From NCBI GenBank assembly GCA_046049675.1, contig JBJORA010000118.1:10048-74047 (forward strand): a DNA stretch of 64,000 nt. Reading direction: 5' to 3'. The first letter of the stretch is position 1; the number at the start of each line of letters is the position of its first letter. Made by a program: the position numbers and the translations under genes. Positions 18,408 through 27,413 of the stretch are shown here, piece by piece. The notes beneath the pieces are model-generated. The model was not told where the DNA came from, did not search any database, and worked only from the letters and a program-made list of their open reading frames with translations. The stretch is from CAIXQW01 sp046049675 (lineage in GTDB: Bacteria > Bacteroidota > Bacteroidia > Chitinophagales > Chitinophagaceae).

Positions 18408-19097
18408 GTGAAATTCGGTGTAGTAGTATTTCCGGGAAGCAACTGCGACCAAGACATGGTAGATGCGCTTGCAAACGACCTGAAGCAAGAAGTTGTAAAG
18501 CTGTGGCATAAAGAAAGTGAACTCCCTAATTTTAGTAAAGAAGACTGCGTGGTTCTGCCTGGCGGCTTTAGCTATGGCGACTACCTGCGTTGTGGTGCAT
18601 TGGCCAGCCAAAGTCCTATCATGCAGGCTGTAAAAGCACATGCCAATAATGGCGGCAAGGTTCTAGGCGTTTGCAATGGCTTTCAAATTTTATGTGAGAG
18701 TGGTTTATTGCCAGGTGCACTTTTGTTGAACGACACGCAAAAGTTTGAATGCAAAAATGTTTTCCTTAAAAAAGCAAGTAGCACAGCACCAATCACCAAA
18801 GATTTGAGCGACACTGCACTTAAGATACCAATTGCGCACGGCGAAGGCCGTTATCAGGCTGATGAGGCAACCATGGAGGCGCTTCGCAACAACGACCAAG
18901 TAATTTTTGAATACTGCACTGCTGAGGGCGAAGTTTGCAACGAAGCTAATCCAAATGGCAGTATGCAAGGCATAGCAGGTATTTGCAATGCAGGTAAAAA
19001 TGTATTTGGCATGATGCCTCACCCAGAGCGTGCTACAAATTCTATTTTGGGCAATACAGATGGTGTTGCTATCTTTAAATCTTTAATAATGAACTAA
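18408..19097 (+). CDS. purQ: Phosphoribosylformylglycinamidine synthase, glutaminase subunit PurQ
   Basis: 229 residues. It releases ammonia from glutamine for the fourth step of purine synthesis, together with PurS and PurL, which are not in the window. The class I glutamine amidotransferase triad is visible: Cys89 in GVCNGFQ, and His205 and Glu207 in PHPER. Family members begin with KFGVVVFPGSNCDQD, so the start is the GTG at 18408. An upstream TTG (18363) adds 15 residues without similarity to the family. No strong ribosome-binding site is visible. Confidence 0.93.
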   Translation: MKFGVVVFPGSNCDQDMVDALANDLKQEVVKLWHKESELPNFSKEDCVVLPGGFSYGDYLRCGALASQSPIMQAVKAHANNGGKVLGVCNGFQILCESGLLPGALLLNDTQKFECKNVFLKKASSTAPITKDLSDTALKIPIAHGEGRYQADEATMEALRNNDQVIFEYCTAEGEVCNEANPNGSMQGIAGICNAGKNVFGMMPHPERATNSILGNTDGVAIFKSLIMN

Positions 19098-19110
19098 GGG
19101 GTATACAACG

Positions 19111-19557
19111 ATGAAAAAGTTATTTTTTATAGCAGCAGCACTTTTGCTAGCACAATTTAGCCAAGCACAAGACGCTAAGGATATTGTAAAGTGGCAAGCT
19201 GGCATTACAAATGTAGAAGCAGACAATGCAACGTTTGTGGTGTTATCAGCGAACATTGCAAAAGGTTGGCACATCTTTACAAGCAATCCTGGTGGTGATG
19301 GATTTGCCATACCAACGAGTATCGTATTAGTAAGTGGCAAAGACAGCATTGTGGTAAACGACCGCATGGCCAATATGAAGGTCATCAGCAAAGACATAGA
19401 AGGCATGGGTACTATGAACTACTTTGAGGGCAACCTTGTTTATAAGATACTTTTAACACAACCCTTAGCAAAGGGCAGTCGTCTTTACATTACGTATCAA
19501 TGCTGCAACGATAAAATGTGTTTGCCGCCTACTGATGTAGTGTTGGATGTGAAGTAA
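19111..19557 (+). CDS. Periplasmic stand-alone DsbD N-terminal (DsbD-alpha-like) domain protein
   Basis: 148 residues with a signal peptide (MKKLFFIAAALLLAQFSQAQ). The mature part is a single DsbD-alpha-like beta-sandwich: WHIFTSNPGGDGFAIPTSI aligns with the corresponding part of the next gene, and the C-terminal QCCNDKMCLPP holds the C-x(4-5)-C pair that exchanges electrons in DsbD. It has no membrane or thioredoxin domain. It lies 13 bases after purQ and 20 bases before the full-length DsbD homologue. It probably arose by duplication of that gene's first domain and may act as an extra periplasmic thiol carrier. Confidence 0.8.
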   Translation: MKKLFFIAAALLLAQFSQAQDAKDIVKWQAGITNVEADNATFVVLSANIAKGWHIFTSNPGGDGFAIPTSIVLVSGKDSIVVNDRMANMKVISKDIEGMGTMNYFEGNLVYKILLTQPLAKGSRLYITYQCCNDKMCLPPTDVVLDVK

Positions 19558-19577
19558 AAGAAAAATAATACAATTAC

Positions 19578-21692
19578 ATGATGAGCGTAAAAAAATTTGC
19601 AGCACTAGCCCTAGTGCTGTTGACCACCTTTACAGCATGGGGTCAGGCAGAAAAGCGAGTAAAGTTTGATGTTTGCTTTGAGCCAAGTTCAAAGCCAGGT
19701 GAAGGTGAAATAATCGTGACTGCTAACATGCAAAAAGGGTTTCACATTTTTGCATTTGATCCAGGGGGAGACGGATCGCAAGTTCCTACAAATTTGGTTT
19801 TCAAGCCAATGAAAAATGTAACGCTCGTAGGAAAGGTTACTGAAAAGGACAAGCCTGGCGTACATGATATTGACGGCGTTGGTACAGTTCGTTGGTACGA
19901 AGGCAAGGCTCGATTTGGCCAGAAGGTAAAGTATAAGAAACTTGAAAAAGGCGAACTTACATTTAGCTTTCAAGTCTGCAATGAAAGCTTCTGCGAAAGA
20001 CCAGCAGACCTGCCTGTAAAATTTGATCTTACAAAGGGTTGCGATGGCTCTCTGCTAGGAAGTACAGGAAAAGTTGATACAACAAACAAAGCAGCAGCAA
20101 AGACTCCCGATACGACATCGCCAACTGCTGCTAGTGTCGTAGTTAATTCTGGAGAGGATACTGCAAAGACTTCTACTGGCGGTGATAGCCAAGCAGAAGA
20201 AATGCAAGGAATGCCAGATGAGAATGGCAATTATGGTAAATTTGGCAAGCCTGTTGGCGATTGTGGTGGTGCAAAACAAGAATCACTCAGTCCTTGGCTC
20301 GCATTTTTGTATGGCATCTTAGGTGGTTTTGCAGCGCTATTTTTCCCTTGTACATTACCTATGATACCAATGACTATCAGTTTCTTCTTAAAAAATAAAG
20401 AAGGTAAAAAAGCTGGTGTTCGCAATGGCATTTTCTATGGCTTTAGCATTTTCTTGGTTTACTTTTTATTGAGCGTTCCGTTTCTATTTTTCAATATCGG
20501 AGGCGATGCTTTGAGTAACCTAAGTACAAATCCATGGTTGAACATTTTCCTATTTGCAATATTCATTGTGTTTGCTTTCTCGCTATTTGGTTTTTACGAT
20601 ATTAGCTTGCCTAGCGGTCTTGCAAGTAAAGTTGATTCAAAAAGTAGCACCAAAGATTTTCCTGGCATTTTCTTTATGGCGCTTACTTTAGCTATCGTTT
20701 CGTTTAGTTGCACCGGACCAATACTAGGACTTGTTTTAGGTAGTGTACAAAATGCAAAGTTGATTACACCTGCTATGAGCGGTTTCGGCATTGGCTTGGG
20801 TGTTCCATTTGCATTATTTGCCATCTTTCCAAATCTTCTAAAAGCGTTGCCAAAAAGTGGTGGTTGGCTAACAACACTCAAGGTAGTATTTGGCTTCGTA
20901 GAGATTGCATTTGCACTAAAATTCTTGTCGAATGCCGACCTTGTAAAGCAATGGGGTTTACTAAAAAGAGAAACGTTTATTGCTTTGTGGGTAATAGTTT
21001 TAGTATTACTTGCACTTTATTTGTTTGGTATTTTTAGAATTAAGAAATCGGAAGTGTATAAACGCACTACAACTGCAACGGTACTTGGCGTGTTGAGTTT
21101 AATCTTTGCAGGATACTTATGTGGGGATTTTTTCAACAAGGACATTTCACTTGTAAGTGGTTTCCCGCCTCCGAAATTCTATAGTTATAGCTATAAAGAA
21201 GAAAAGCACAAAAATGGAGAGGCAGCTAAAAGCCATACTGTAAATGGACTAACGACTTATTTGTCATTGGAAGACGCCCTTGCTGAGGCGAAGAAACAAG
21301 GAAAGCCAGTAATGATTGACTTTACAGGTTGGGCTTGCGTAAACTGTCGTAAAATGGAAGAAAATGTGTGGGTAAAGCCTGGTATCTACGAACTACTTAA
21401 GGACAAGTATATCATTGCATCGCTATACGTAGATGAAAAGACACCATTGCCAGATGATCAAAAATTTGCATCTCCATTTTTGAAAGGAATGGCAAATACA
21501 GTTGGCGATAAATGGTTTGACCTTTCTCTTCGTCATTTCAAAAGTGCATCACAACCGTTCTATGCACTGATTGACCCAGTTAGTGAGAGAATTCTTACAA
21601 CACCTGTGCCTTATACACCAGAGGCAAAGAAATACCAAGACTGGCTAGAGTGTGGCCTAACTAACTATGCATCACTAAGAGGTACGAAGTAG
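19578..21692 (+). CDS. dsbD: Thiol:disulfide interchange protein DsbD
   Basis: 704 residues with all three DsbD domains. After the signal peptide (ends near TAWGQ) is a periplasmic alpha domain with Cys134 and Cys139 (VCNESFCERP). A Ser/Thr/Ala-rich linker (about 160-230) leads to a membrane domain of roughly eight helices that holds Cys258 (FFPCTLPM) and Cys378 (SCTGPI). The C-terminal gamma domain is thioredoxin-like with Cys587-Val-Asn-Cys590 (GWACVNCRKMEENVW). Electrons pass from cytoplasmic thioredoxin through the membrane cysteines to periplasmic partners, serving disulfide isomerisation or cytochrome c maturation. It probably shares a transcript with the small DsbD-alpha-like protein upstream. 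Confidence 0.92.
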   Translation: MMSVKKFAALALVLLTTFTAWGQAEKRVKFDVCFEPSSKPGEGEIIVTANMQKGFHIFAFDPGGDGSQVPTNLVFKPMKNVTLVGKVTEKDKPGVHDIDGVGTVRWYEGKARFGQKVKYKKLEKGELTFSFQVCNESFCERPADLPVKFDLTKGCDGSLLGSTGKVDTTNKAAAKTPDTTSPTAASVVVNSGEDTAKTSTGGDSQAEEMQGMPDENGNYGKFGKPVGDCGGAKQESLSPWLAFLYGILGGFAALFFPCTLPMIPMTISFFLKNKEGKKAGVRNGIFYGFSIFLVYFLLSVPFLFFNIGGDALSNLSTNPWLNIFLFAIFIVFAFSLFGFYDISLPSGLASKVDSKSSTKDFPGIFFMALTLAIVSFSCTGPILGLVLGSVQNAKLITPAMSGFGIGLGVPFALFAIFPNLLKALPKSGGWLTTLKVVFGFVEIAFALKFLSNADLVKQWGLLKRETFIALWVIVLVLLALYLFGIFRIKKSEVYKRTTTATVLGVLSLIFAGYLCGDFFNKDISLVSGFPPPKFYSYSYKEEKHKNGEAAKSHTVNGLTTYLSLEDALAEAKKQGKPVMIDFTGWACVNCRKMEENVWVKPGIYELLKDKYIIASLYVDEKTPLPDDQKFASPFLKGMANTVGDKWFDLSLRHFKSASQPFYALIDPVSERILTTPVPYTPEAKKYQDWLECGLTNYASLRGTK

Positions 21693-21750
21693 CTTACAAC
21701 TACTGCGTTTGATAACATAATATTGTATGCTCATGTATTGAACTTGGCTG

Positions 21751-21758
21751 TACCTTTG
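21751..21758 (+). promoter_or_regulatory. Predicted -7 element (TACCTTTG)
   Basis: A perfect TAnnTTTG match 17 bases before the ATG at 21776 and after the dsbD gene, indicating that the membrane protein gene has its own promoter. Confidence 0.5.
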
Positions 21759-21775
21759 CATTGCATTTCTACAGC

Positions 21776-22531
21776 ATGGATCTCGCCGCAGCACTCACCT
21801 ATTTTAGCCCAAAAGACAGTACCAAGCTAAGTTTCAAAAAACTTATTGAATACGCTTGGAAAGAGTTTTTGCAACAGCCTTTGTTTTACATAGCGTTTAC
21901 CGTTATTAGTTTATTGCTGCCAATTATATGTACTTGGCTATTGGGTTCAGCGCATATGCAAGCAGTACCCATTTTTTTGATTATGCTATGCATAAACCCG
22001 CCGCTAGAGATGGGTACCGCAGCTTACTTGCATCACAAGCATCAGACTACAAGAAAGGATTTTGTTGCCTACTTTAAGCCATTTAGAATTGAATTGATAG
22101 ATCTATTCTTGTTTAGCGTTGTAACTGTAGCAGCTTTGTTTCTCATTACTTTACCAGCAGTTACTGTACAAGTCGTAATGGAGAACAATGGCATTATTAA
22201 TGTAGACGAGCCACTACCGTTGAGCTTGCAACTAGTGCGCATAGCCACGCTGATTGCTTTGTTATTCTATGGCGTTGCCATGATGTTTGCACCCTACTAT
22301 ATCTACTTCAATAAAATGAAACCGCTTAAAGCTATGCGCGAAAGCTATGCTACGATAAAAGTAAGTTGGTTTTGGTTCTTGGGTTTGTACATCGGCATCA
22401 GTCTTTTGATGTTAGCGGGCCTTGTGGCAGTTGTAGTAGGTGTATTAGCTACAATGCCCGTCGCGCGTATTGCTAGCTATTATGTATTTGCAAAGTATAG
22501 TGGCATAGACCAAGCTTTGGAGGAGGAGTAG
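21776..22531 (+). CDS. Integral membrane protein of unknown function
   Basis: 251 residues from the ATG at 21776; an upstream TTG at 21761 is less likely. It has about five or six membrane segments (around residues 35-57, 63-82, 110-135, 155-175 and 200-225) and an N-terminal amphipathic region (FKKLIEYAWKEF). The layout of long helices with the loop YNKMKPLKAMRESY-like (here FNKMKPLKAMRESYATIK) resembles DUF975-type or glycerophosphodiester phosphodiesterase membrane domains, but I cannot assign a family with certainty. It has its own predicted promoter and is followed by a hairpin. Confidence 0.7.
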   Translation: MDLAAALTYFSPKDSTKLSFKKLIEYAWKEFLQQPLFYIAFTVISLLLPIICTWLLGSAHMQAVPIFLIMLCINPPLEMGTAAYLHHKHQTTRKDFVAYFKPFRIELIDLFLFSVVTVAALFLITLPAVTVQVVMENNGIINVDEPLPLSLQLVRIATLIALLFYGVAMMFAPYYIYFNKMKPLKAMRESYATIKVSWFWFLGLYIGISLLMLAGLVAVVVGVLATMPVARIASYYVFAKYSGIDQALEEE

Positions 22532-22563
22532 GGCTTAAAAGTGCCTATCCAATGGGAATTATG

Positions 22564-22597
22564 GCTTCGCTTGGGTGTCCATATTATTAGGCGAAGC
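22564..22597 (+). terminator. Possible terminator hairpin
   Basis: GCTTCGC at 22564-22570 pairs perfectly with GCGAAGC at 22591-22597 across a 20-base loop, followed a few bases later by TTTTC. It lies between the membrane protein gene and the LamG protein gene. The loop is long, so the call is tentative. Confidence 0.35.
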
Positions 22598-22631
22598 AAA
22601 CGATTTTCTCAAAATTTTCGTAATATTGAGT

Positions 22632-25088
22632 ATGAAATTGCGAATTCTAAGCCTACTGTGTCTGCTTTGCGTGTCTACTGTTTCAGCACAAGTAAACCTA
22701 ACGCAAGGCTTGGTTGTGCATCTGCCCTTCAATGGAAACACCAATGATGCGAGTGGTAACGGCAACAACGCAACTAATTATGGCGCCTCGCTTTGCCCAG
22801 ATAGAAACGGCGTTGCCAACAGCGCCTACTATTTTGATGGCATAGATGATTTCATGGAAATTTTGGATAACACCACCTTACATCTAACGGATTCTCTAAC
22901 AATGGTGGCTACCATAAGACTTAAACACTATTACCAAGGCTATTGCTATAATTCACGCATACTCACAAAGGGCGACGATTTAAGTCAAGGTTGGTATGCG
23001 TTAAATTGTAGCCCGGGCACCTTGCCGATTTCATGTAATAACTCTGACACCTTGCAATCAGTGCTAAGGGGAGATGTTGGCAATACCAACGCCAACCTTA
23101 CAGCATTTACTAACAGCAACAATATTGTGAACCAAAATCAGTGGTATTGCTTATGCGCCACATTTGATGGCAATCAAGTAAAGGTTTTTATAGATGGTCA
23201 ATTGGTATATGCATACCAACGCAGTGCCATTGGTGTAAACAATATGAATCTCTTTATTGGTAAACATCCTTTCTTTAACTATGAGTACTGGTGGAATGGC
23301 GAGATTGATGATGTACGTATTTACAATCGTGCTATCAACTATGAAGAGGTAGTTGCCTTGTGTGGCACTTGCTCACAAGCCAGCCCTGTGGTAGACATTC
23401 TAAATAATGATACTACTCTATGCACGAGTACTAGTATTCCTCTTACTACAAATATTTCGCCAGAGATAGATACATTCTTTTGGACAAGCACTGGCAACCT
23501 TAGCAATAATGGCAGTAGCCCAACTTATACAAGTACAGGTTTTGGAGTAGACACTATTAAACTTATTGGCATAGAAGAAGGTTGTAATTTGATTGAGAAC
23601 TGGAATTTTGAAGCTGATACAGTTGGCTTTTATAGCGCCTATACTTTGATGCCAAATACTTCAGGTGCTAATAGTGCTGCACAACAGTATGTAGTAAGCA
23701 CTTCAAATGCTCCTTGGAATGCATTTACTAATCAGTGTGCTGACCACACTACTGGTTTTTCGCGCATGCTGGTTGTAAACGGTGGCACAACTGCCAATAC
23801 AATTGTATGGGCACAACAAACTTCGGTGCAGCCTAATACAACTTACAAGTTTTCTTATTGGGCTATGAATTGGTCTAGTTCACCCTTTGCTACGCTTGCA
23901 TTTAGCATCAATGGTGTAAATGTTGGTTCTACAGCTACCATTTCTACGAGTACTTGTCAGTGGCAGCAATATACATATACGTGGAATAGTGGTGCTAGTA
24001 CTACTGCACTACTTGCTATCACCGACAATACACTAACGGCAAATGGTAACGACTTTGCCATCGACGATATCATTTTTGTGCCACTTGACACAATTATAGA
24101 TCAAGTAATTGTGAGTACAGTAGCAGGTCCGACGATTACAACAAGTGGCACTGCTGTAATTTGTGCTAATCAGAGTACACCAATAAGTGCAACAGGTGCA
24201 GTAAGCTATACGTGGTCGCCAAGCGGCAGCATTGCAAATAGTACGGCTGCTAGCACAACGGCTTCACCAAATGCTACAACAACGTATACTGTTATAGGTG
24301 CTAATGCAGCTGGCTGCACTGCTACTTCTACTGTGCAAATAACTGTAAGCAATGCGACGCCTATTAGTCTCGCTGGTACACCATCTATTTGCGTTGGAGA
24401 TACCAGTACAGTTACCGCAAGCGGTGCAATAAATTATACGTGGTTTCCCAACAACGGCAGTGGCGGTAGCAACATCGGCATACTGTCACCTAACGTTTCT
24501 ACGACCTATACAGTAATTGGCGCAGATGCTAATGGCTGTACAACGGCAAGCACATTTAATATTGAAGTCTTTAACTATCCAGACACAGGTGCTGTTGCTT
24601 CTCGAGCAATATTTTGTGCAAACGAAACATCACAATTGTATATGCCGAATGCGCAGAAGTATTTGTGGCAACCTGGAAACTTACTGAATGATTCTACTAT
24701 ACAAAATCCTATAGCAGATCCAACAGTTAGTACAATTTTCACCGTGGTCGCTAGCAATTATACATGTGCCGTAGTAGACTCCGTAGAAGTGGAAGTAAAT
24801 GTTTTAACTGCAGGCTCTGTTTATGTGCCAAACGCCTTTACACCAAACTACGACAATGTCAACGACTGTTTTAAGATTCCAAATGGTAGTGCATTTATAG
24901 AATTTAGCATTCGTATCTACAATCGCTTTGGGCAACAAGTGTACTACAGCACAGATCCTTTAGATTGTTGGGATGGCACACACAATGGCTGGGAAAATAC
25001 CGAAGTGGGATCCTACTACTACATACTTATTGGCAGAACCAATTGTGAGAAAGTAGAGAGCAAAGGCGACATTACCTTGATTAGGTAG
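22632..25088 (+). CDS. LamG-domain secreted protein with T9SS type B (gliding motility-associated C-terminal) sorting domain
   Basis: 818 residues from the ATG at 22632, which gives a proper signal peptide (MKLRILSLLCLLCVSTVSAQ). Residues about 25-225 form a LamG/concanavalin-like domain (LVVHLPFNGNTNDASGNGN, then YYFDGIDDFMEI, then WNGEIDDVRIYNRAINYEEV). A jelly-roll-like region follows (IENWNFEADTVGFYSAYT to FAIDDIIFVP), then two or three Ig-like modules of the TYTVIGxxxxGCT type. The last 90 residues (VPNAFTPNYDNVNDCFKI, IYNRFGQQVYYS, GSYYYILIGRTNC) are a CHU_C/type B signal, which normally needs SprF-like partners and leaves cargo surface-attached. The LamG domain suggests carbohydrate binding. 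No enzyme domain is seen. Confidence 0.88.
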   Translation: MKLRILSLLCLLCVSTVSAQVNLTQGLVVHLPFNGNTNDASGNGNNATNYGASLCPDRNGVANSAYYFDGIDDFMEILDNTTLHLTDSLTMVATIRLKHYYQGYCYNSRILTKGDDLSQGWYALNCSPGTLPISCNNSDTLQSVLRGDVGNTNANLTAFTNSNNIVNQNQWYCLCATFDGNQVKVFIDGQLVYAYQRSAIGVNNMNLFIGKHPFFNYEYWWNGEIDDVRIYNRAINYEEVVALCGTCSQASPVVDILNNDTTLCTSTSIPLTTNISPEIDTFFWTSTGNLSNNGSSPTYTSTGFGVDTIKLIGIEEGCNLIENWNFEADTVGFYSAYTLMPNTSGANSAAQQYVVSTSNAPWNAFTNQCADHTTGFSRMLVVNGGTTANTIVWAQQTSVQPNTTYKFSYWAMNWSSSPFATLAFSINGVNVGSTATISTSTCQWQQYTYTWNSGASTTALLAITDNTLTANGNDFAIDDIIFVPLDTIIDQVIVSTVAGPTITTSGTAVICANQSTPISATGAVSYTWSPSGSIANSTAASTTASPNATTTYTVIGANAAGCTATSTVQITVSNATPISLAGTPSICVGDTSTVTASGAINYTWFPNNGSGGSNIGILSPNVSTTYTVIGADANGCTTASTFNIEVFNYPDTGAVASRAIFCANETSQLYMPNAQKYLWQPGNLLNDSTIQNPIADPTVSTIFTVVASNYTCAVVDSVEVEVNVLTAGSVYVPNAFTPNYDNVNDCFKIPNGSAFIEFSIRIYNRFGQQVYYSTDPLDCWDGTHNGWENTEVGSYYYILIGRTNCEKVESKGDITLIR

Positions 25089-25103
25089 GATGTTATGTAC
25101 CTT

Positions 25104-26849
25104 CTACAGCACAAAACTAATCGGCAAAAAGTACACCTTGTGGGCAATCGTGCTATGTTTGCCGTCAATTACAAAAGGCTTTAGTGTGCTAACAACGCGT
25201 AGCGCCTCTTTGTCGATTGCTGGATGAACTTTTTGATAAAGGTGTGCATTTACAATCTTGCCATTTGCATCAAGGCTAAAACCAACAATCACTACCCCTT
25301 CTTTTTTGGCATTGATTGCCTCTCGAGGATAGCGTACACTACGAACGATGTGCTTTTGCATTGCCTCTTCACCTCCAGGGTAGGTAGCATAGGCTTCTTG
25401 TTCGCTGCTATTCAAACTCGTAGATTCACGCGGCAGCTGCACTATAGTTGTACCTGTTGTAGCATTGAAAACAATAATGGTATCTTGAGCACCCGCCTCT
25501 ACTCTTCTTGTGGCATTCTTGTCTAGCCCGCTGACATTATCGTTATAAAATTGCATAAAATCTGTACTAACAACTTGCATCTTAGTTTCAACACTCGCTG
25601 GATCTTGCAAATACATGGTGTCTCTTAATGGTTCCATCGCAGCAGTATAATGAGGGGCCACAACGCTAATTGGACCGCTTCTAAAACTCACTATATGATT
25701 ACCCTCGTTAAATTGACTAATTTGCTGCATTGCCTTTTGCCTTAGCCTTTTGTCCTCCAAATCTTGCACTGCCTTAAAGCTACTATCACCAAATTGAATG
25801 GTTGTATCACCTTTCTTTAGCTTAAGCTTGGTGGTATCGCCATCTATCTGCATGGCATCTTGCGATAACACGGTATCCGATAGTGCTACCGATTTTTGCT
25901 CTGTTTCTGAGATACTTTGCTTGTTAGCAATTTTGCTAGCTAACAACGATTTAGTTACAGAAGGCACTACGAACGATTGAAATGCTAGCGCGGTCAATAA
26001 CAAGCTACTTAAGCCTAGTGTGCTAGTAAGATAGCTTAAGATTCTGCTGCGGGTGGAAATTTTTTTGTGTAACATTTTGATTCTAAATTTTAAAGGATGA
26101 AAACTGAATTGATTTTTTAATGGCATAAAATTGTTCTCCACTGCTGTTGATAGCAGTAGTTGTGCGTAGGCATTACTACCGGGCATTTTAGCTGCACGCT
26201 CATCAGCTTGAAACTCGTGTACGAGATAAAGTTCTTTTCTAATAAAGTAGTATGGTAAACACCACCAACAAATTGCCGTAAGAAGACTATGCAAAAGTTT
26301 ATCGTGCGAATGTCCGAGTTGTACATGTGCCTTTTCGTGCTCAAAAATTGGAGAACTTATCTGTCCTTGTGTTTTTAGAAAGATGTAGTTAAAGAAAGAA
26401 CTTGGCTCTAGCCTTTCGTCAACAAGAACGTGAAGCTTATCTATTGTAACTTTCTTTGAATTTTTGATATTGACCCAAATTTTAAACCCTTGAAAAAGTA
26501 AAATACAAGTATTGACGATTGCAATGCATAAGCATACAGTGGACAAAACCCATAGCCAATCAATGCCTACTATTGTGTCGCCGCCTTGAGGCTGCAGTGC
26601 GTGAATTGTAATCTGTTTAAAGCTTACAATGCTCTTTACTATAGCATTAGGCGAAGTTTGACGTATGTGCATTAGAGGAATTAATGCAGATAGGAGCACA
26701 CCAACATTGAGAAAAAATCTACTAAAAGCATATAATGGCTTGGCGCGTAGAAATACCATATACAAGATATGTACCACAGCAGCCAACATAGAACACTGCA
26801 CGACATACACAAGTAAGGCAGGCATCGCAAAGAAAATTGTTGAGTTCAT
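25104..26849 (-). CDS. BlaR1/MecR1-type M56 membrane metallopeptidase with TonB-like C-terminal domain
   Basis: 581 residues. The N-terminal half has membrane segments (about residues 8-30, 37-57 and 97-118, plus one after 270) surrounding an M56 zinc peptidase: His171-Glu-Lys-Ala-His175, with the downstream glutamate in LVHEFQADERAA. The C-terminus (about 490-575; YPREAINAKKEGVVIVGFSLDANGKIV) is a TonB C-terminal-like domain, not a penicillin-binding sensor domain. It follows the BlaI-type repressor with three bases between, so the pair forms a signalling operon. By analogy with BlaR1, activation leads to proteolytic removal of the repressor. The signal is unknown and the TonB-like domain may contact the envelope. 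The long linker (300-480) is low-complexity and charged. Confidence 0.88.
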   Translation of the reverse strand: MNSTIFFAMPALLVYVVQCSMLAAVVHILYMVFLRAKPLYAFSRFFLNVGVLLSALIPLMHIRQTSPNAIVKSIVSFKQITIHALQPQGGDTIVGIDWLWVLSTVCLCIAIVNTCILLFQGFKIWVNIKNSKKVTIDKLHVLVDERLEPSSFFNYIFLKTQGQISSPIFEHEKAHVQLGHSHDKLLHSLLTAICWWCLPYYFIRKELYLVHEFQADERAAKMPGSNAYAQLLLSTAVENNFMPLKNQFSFHPLKFRIKMLHKKISTRSRILSYLTSTLGLSSLLLTALAFQSFVVPSVTKSLLASKIANKQSISETEQKSVALSDTVLSQDAMQIDGDTTKLKLKKGDTTIQFGDSSFKAVQDLEDKRLRQKAMQQISQFNEGNHIVSFRSGPISVVAPHYTAAMEPLRDTMYLQDPASVETKMQVVSTDFMQFYNDNVSGLDKNATRRVEAGAQDTIIVFNATTGTTIVQLPRESTSLNSSEQEAYATYPGGEEAMQKHIVRSVRYPREAINAKKEGVVIVGFSLDANGKIVNAHLYQKVHPAIDKEALRVVSTLKPFVIDGKHSTIAHKVYFLPISFVL

Positions 26850-26852
26850 AAT

Positions 26853-27215
26853 CTATTTATTGTTGTTTTTGATTTCATGCATAATGGCATCAATGTCTTT
26901 CTGGGTAAGTTTTTTTTCTTTTACAAAAAAAGAGACAAGCTCGGAAGCCTTGCCGTCAAAATAATTCTTCAGCAATTGCCTAGCACTTTGCTTTGCATAC
27001 TTTTCTTTAGTAATAGTTGGTTTGTACACATGGCTGCGGCCAATCGCGGTAAAGGAAACAAAGTCTTTTTCTATCAAGACCTTGACCACAGTGCTTACGG
27101 TATTGTAGTGTGGCTTGGGCTCCGCTAGTTGTTCTAGTATATCAGCTACCGTGCCCTGCTCTATTTCCCATAGCCCCTGCATCACCTGTTCTTCTGCCTT
27201 TGTTAGTACTTTCAT
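26853..27215 (-). CDS. BlaI/MecI/CopY-family transcriptional repressor
   Basis: 120 residues of the normal family length. It is a winged helix repressor: LTKAEEQVMQGLWEIEQGTVADILEQL, the recognition region HYNTVSTVVKVLIEKDFV, then the wing around GRSHVYKP. The C-terminal half is the dimerisation and cleavage region (ARQLLKNYFDGKASELVSFF). It is cotranscribed with the M56 peptidase. Three copies of a 16-bp palindrome upstream (27246-27299) are its likely operators, so the operon is autoregulated. Confidence 0.93.
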   Translation of the reverse strand: MKVLTKAEEQVMQGLWEIEQGTVADILEQLAEPKPHYNTVSTVVKVLIEKDFVSFTAIGRSHVYKPTITKEKYAKQSARQLLKNYFDGKASELVSFFVKEKKLTQKDIDAIMHEIKNNNK

Positions 27216-27236
27216 TGTTTTTTGCTTTTCGCATCA

Positions 27237-27244
27237 TAAAAGTA
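27237..27244 (-). promoter_or_regulatory. Probable -7 element (TACTTTTA) for the BlaI-M56 operon
   Basis: One mismatch from TAnnTTTG, with TTG (minus strand, 27265-27267) exactly 20 bases upstream as the -33 element. The first operator lies in the spacer and the second overlaps the -33 element. Confidence 0.45.
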
Positions 27245-27245
27245 T

Positions 27246-27299
27246 AACTATATTTATAGTTGAACAACTATTTTTATAGTTTTAACTATTTTTATAGTT
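27246..27299. promoter_or_regulatory. Three tandem BlaI-type operators
   Basis: Copies at 27246-27261, 27266-27281 and 27284-27299 all read AACTAT-WTTT-ATAGTT, a perfect 6-4-6 palindrome (the first extends to 7-2-7). Centre-to-centre spacings are 20 and 18 bp. They lie directly upstream of the BlaI-family gene and overlap its predicted promoter, as expected for autorepression with cooperative binding. Confidence 0.75.
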
Positions 27300-27362
27300 A
27301 TTCTAGGAAGGAATTGCGGTTAGCATACAACAAAATGCGCCAAACGGACTACAAACTAAAAA

Positions 27363-27388
27363 GCCATATTGCATTGCTACAATATGGC
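27363..27388 (-). terminator. Rho-independent terminator of the bleomycin-hydrolase-like gene
   Basis: GCCATATTG at 27363-27371 pairs perfectly with CAATATGGC at 27380-27388 (9-bp stem, 8-base loop). On the minus strand it is followed by a run of five or more T residues. It stands 26 bases beyond the stop codon of the upstream minus-strand gene. Confidence 0.75.
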
Positions 27389-27413
27389 CTTTCTAATTTT
27401 ATCTAGTGTAATA

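Noticed and set aside
25104..27215. Beta-lactam resistance operon
   Set aside because: The BlaI/M56 pair is present, but the sensor lacks a penicillin-binding domain and no beta-lactamase or altered PBP is encoded next to it.
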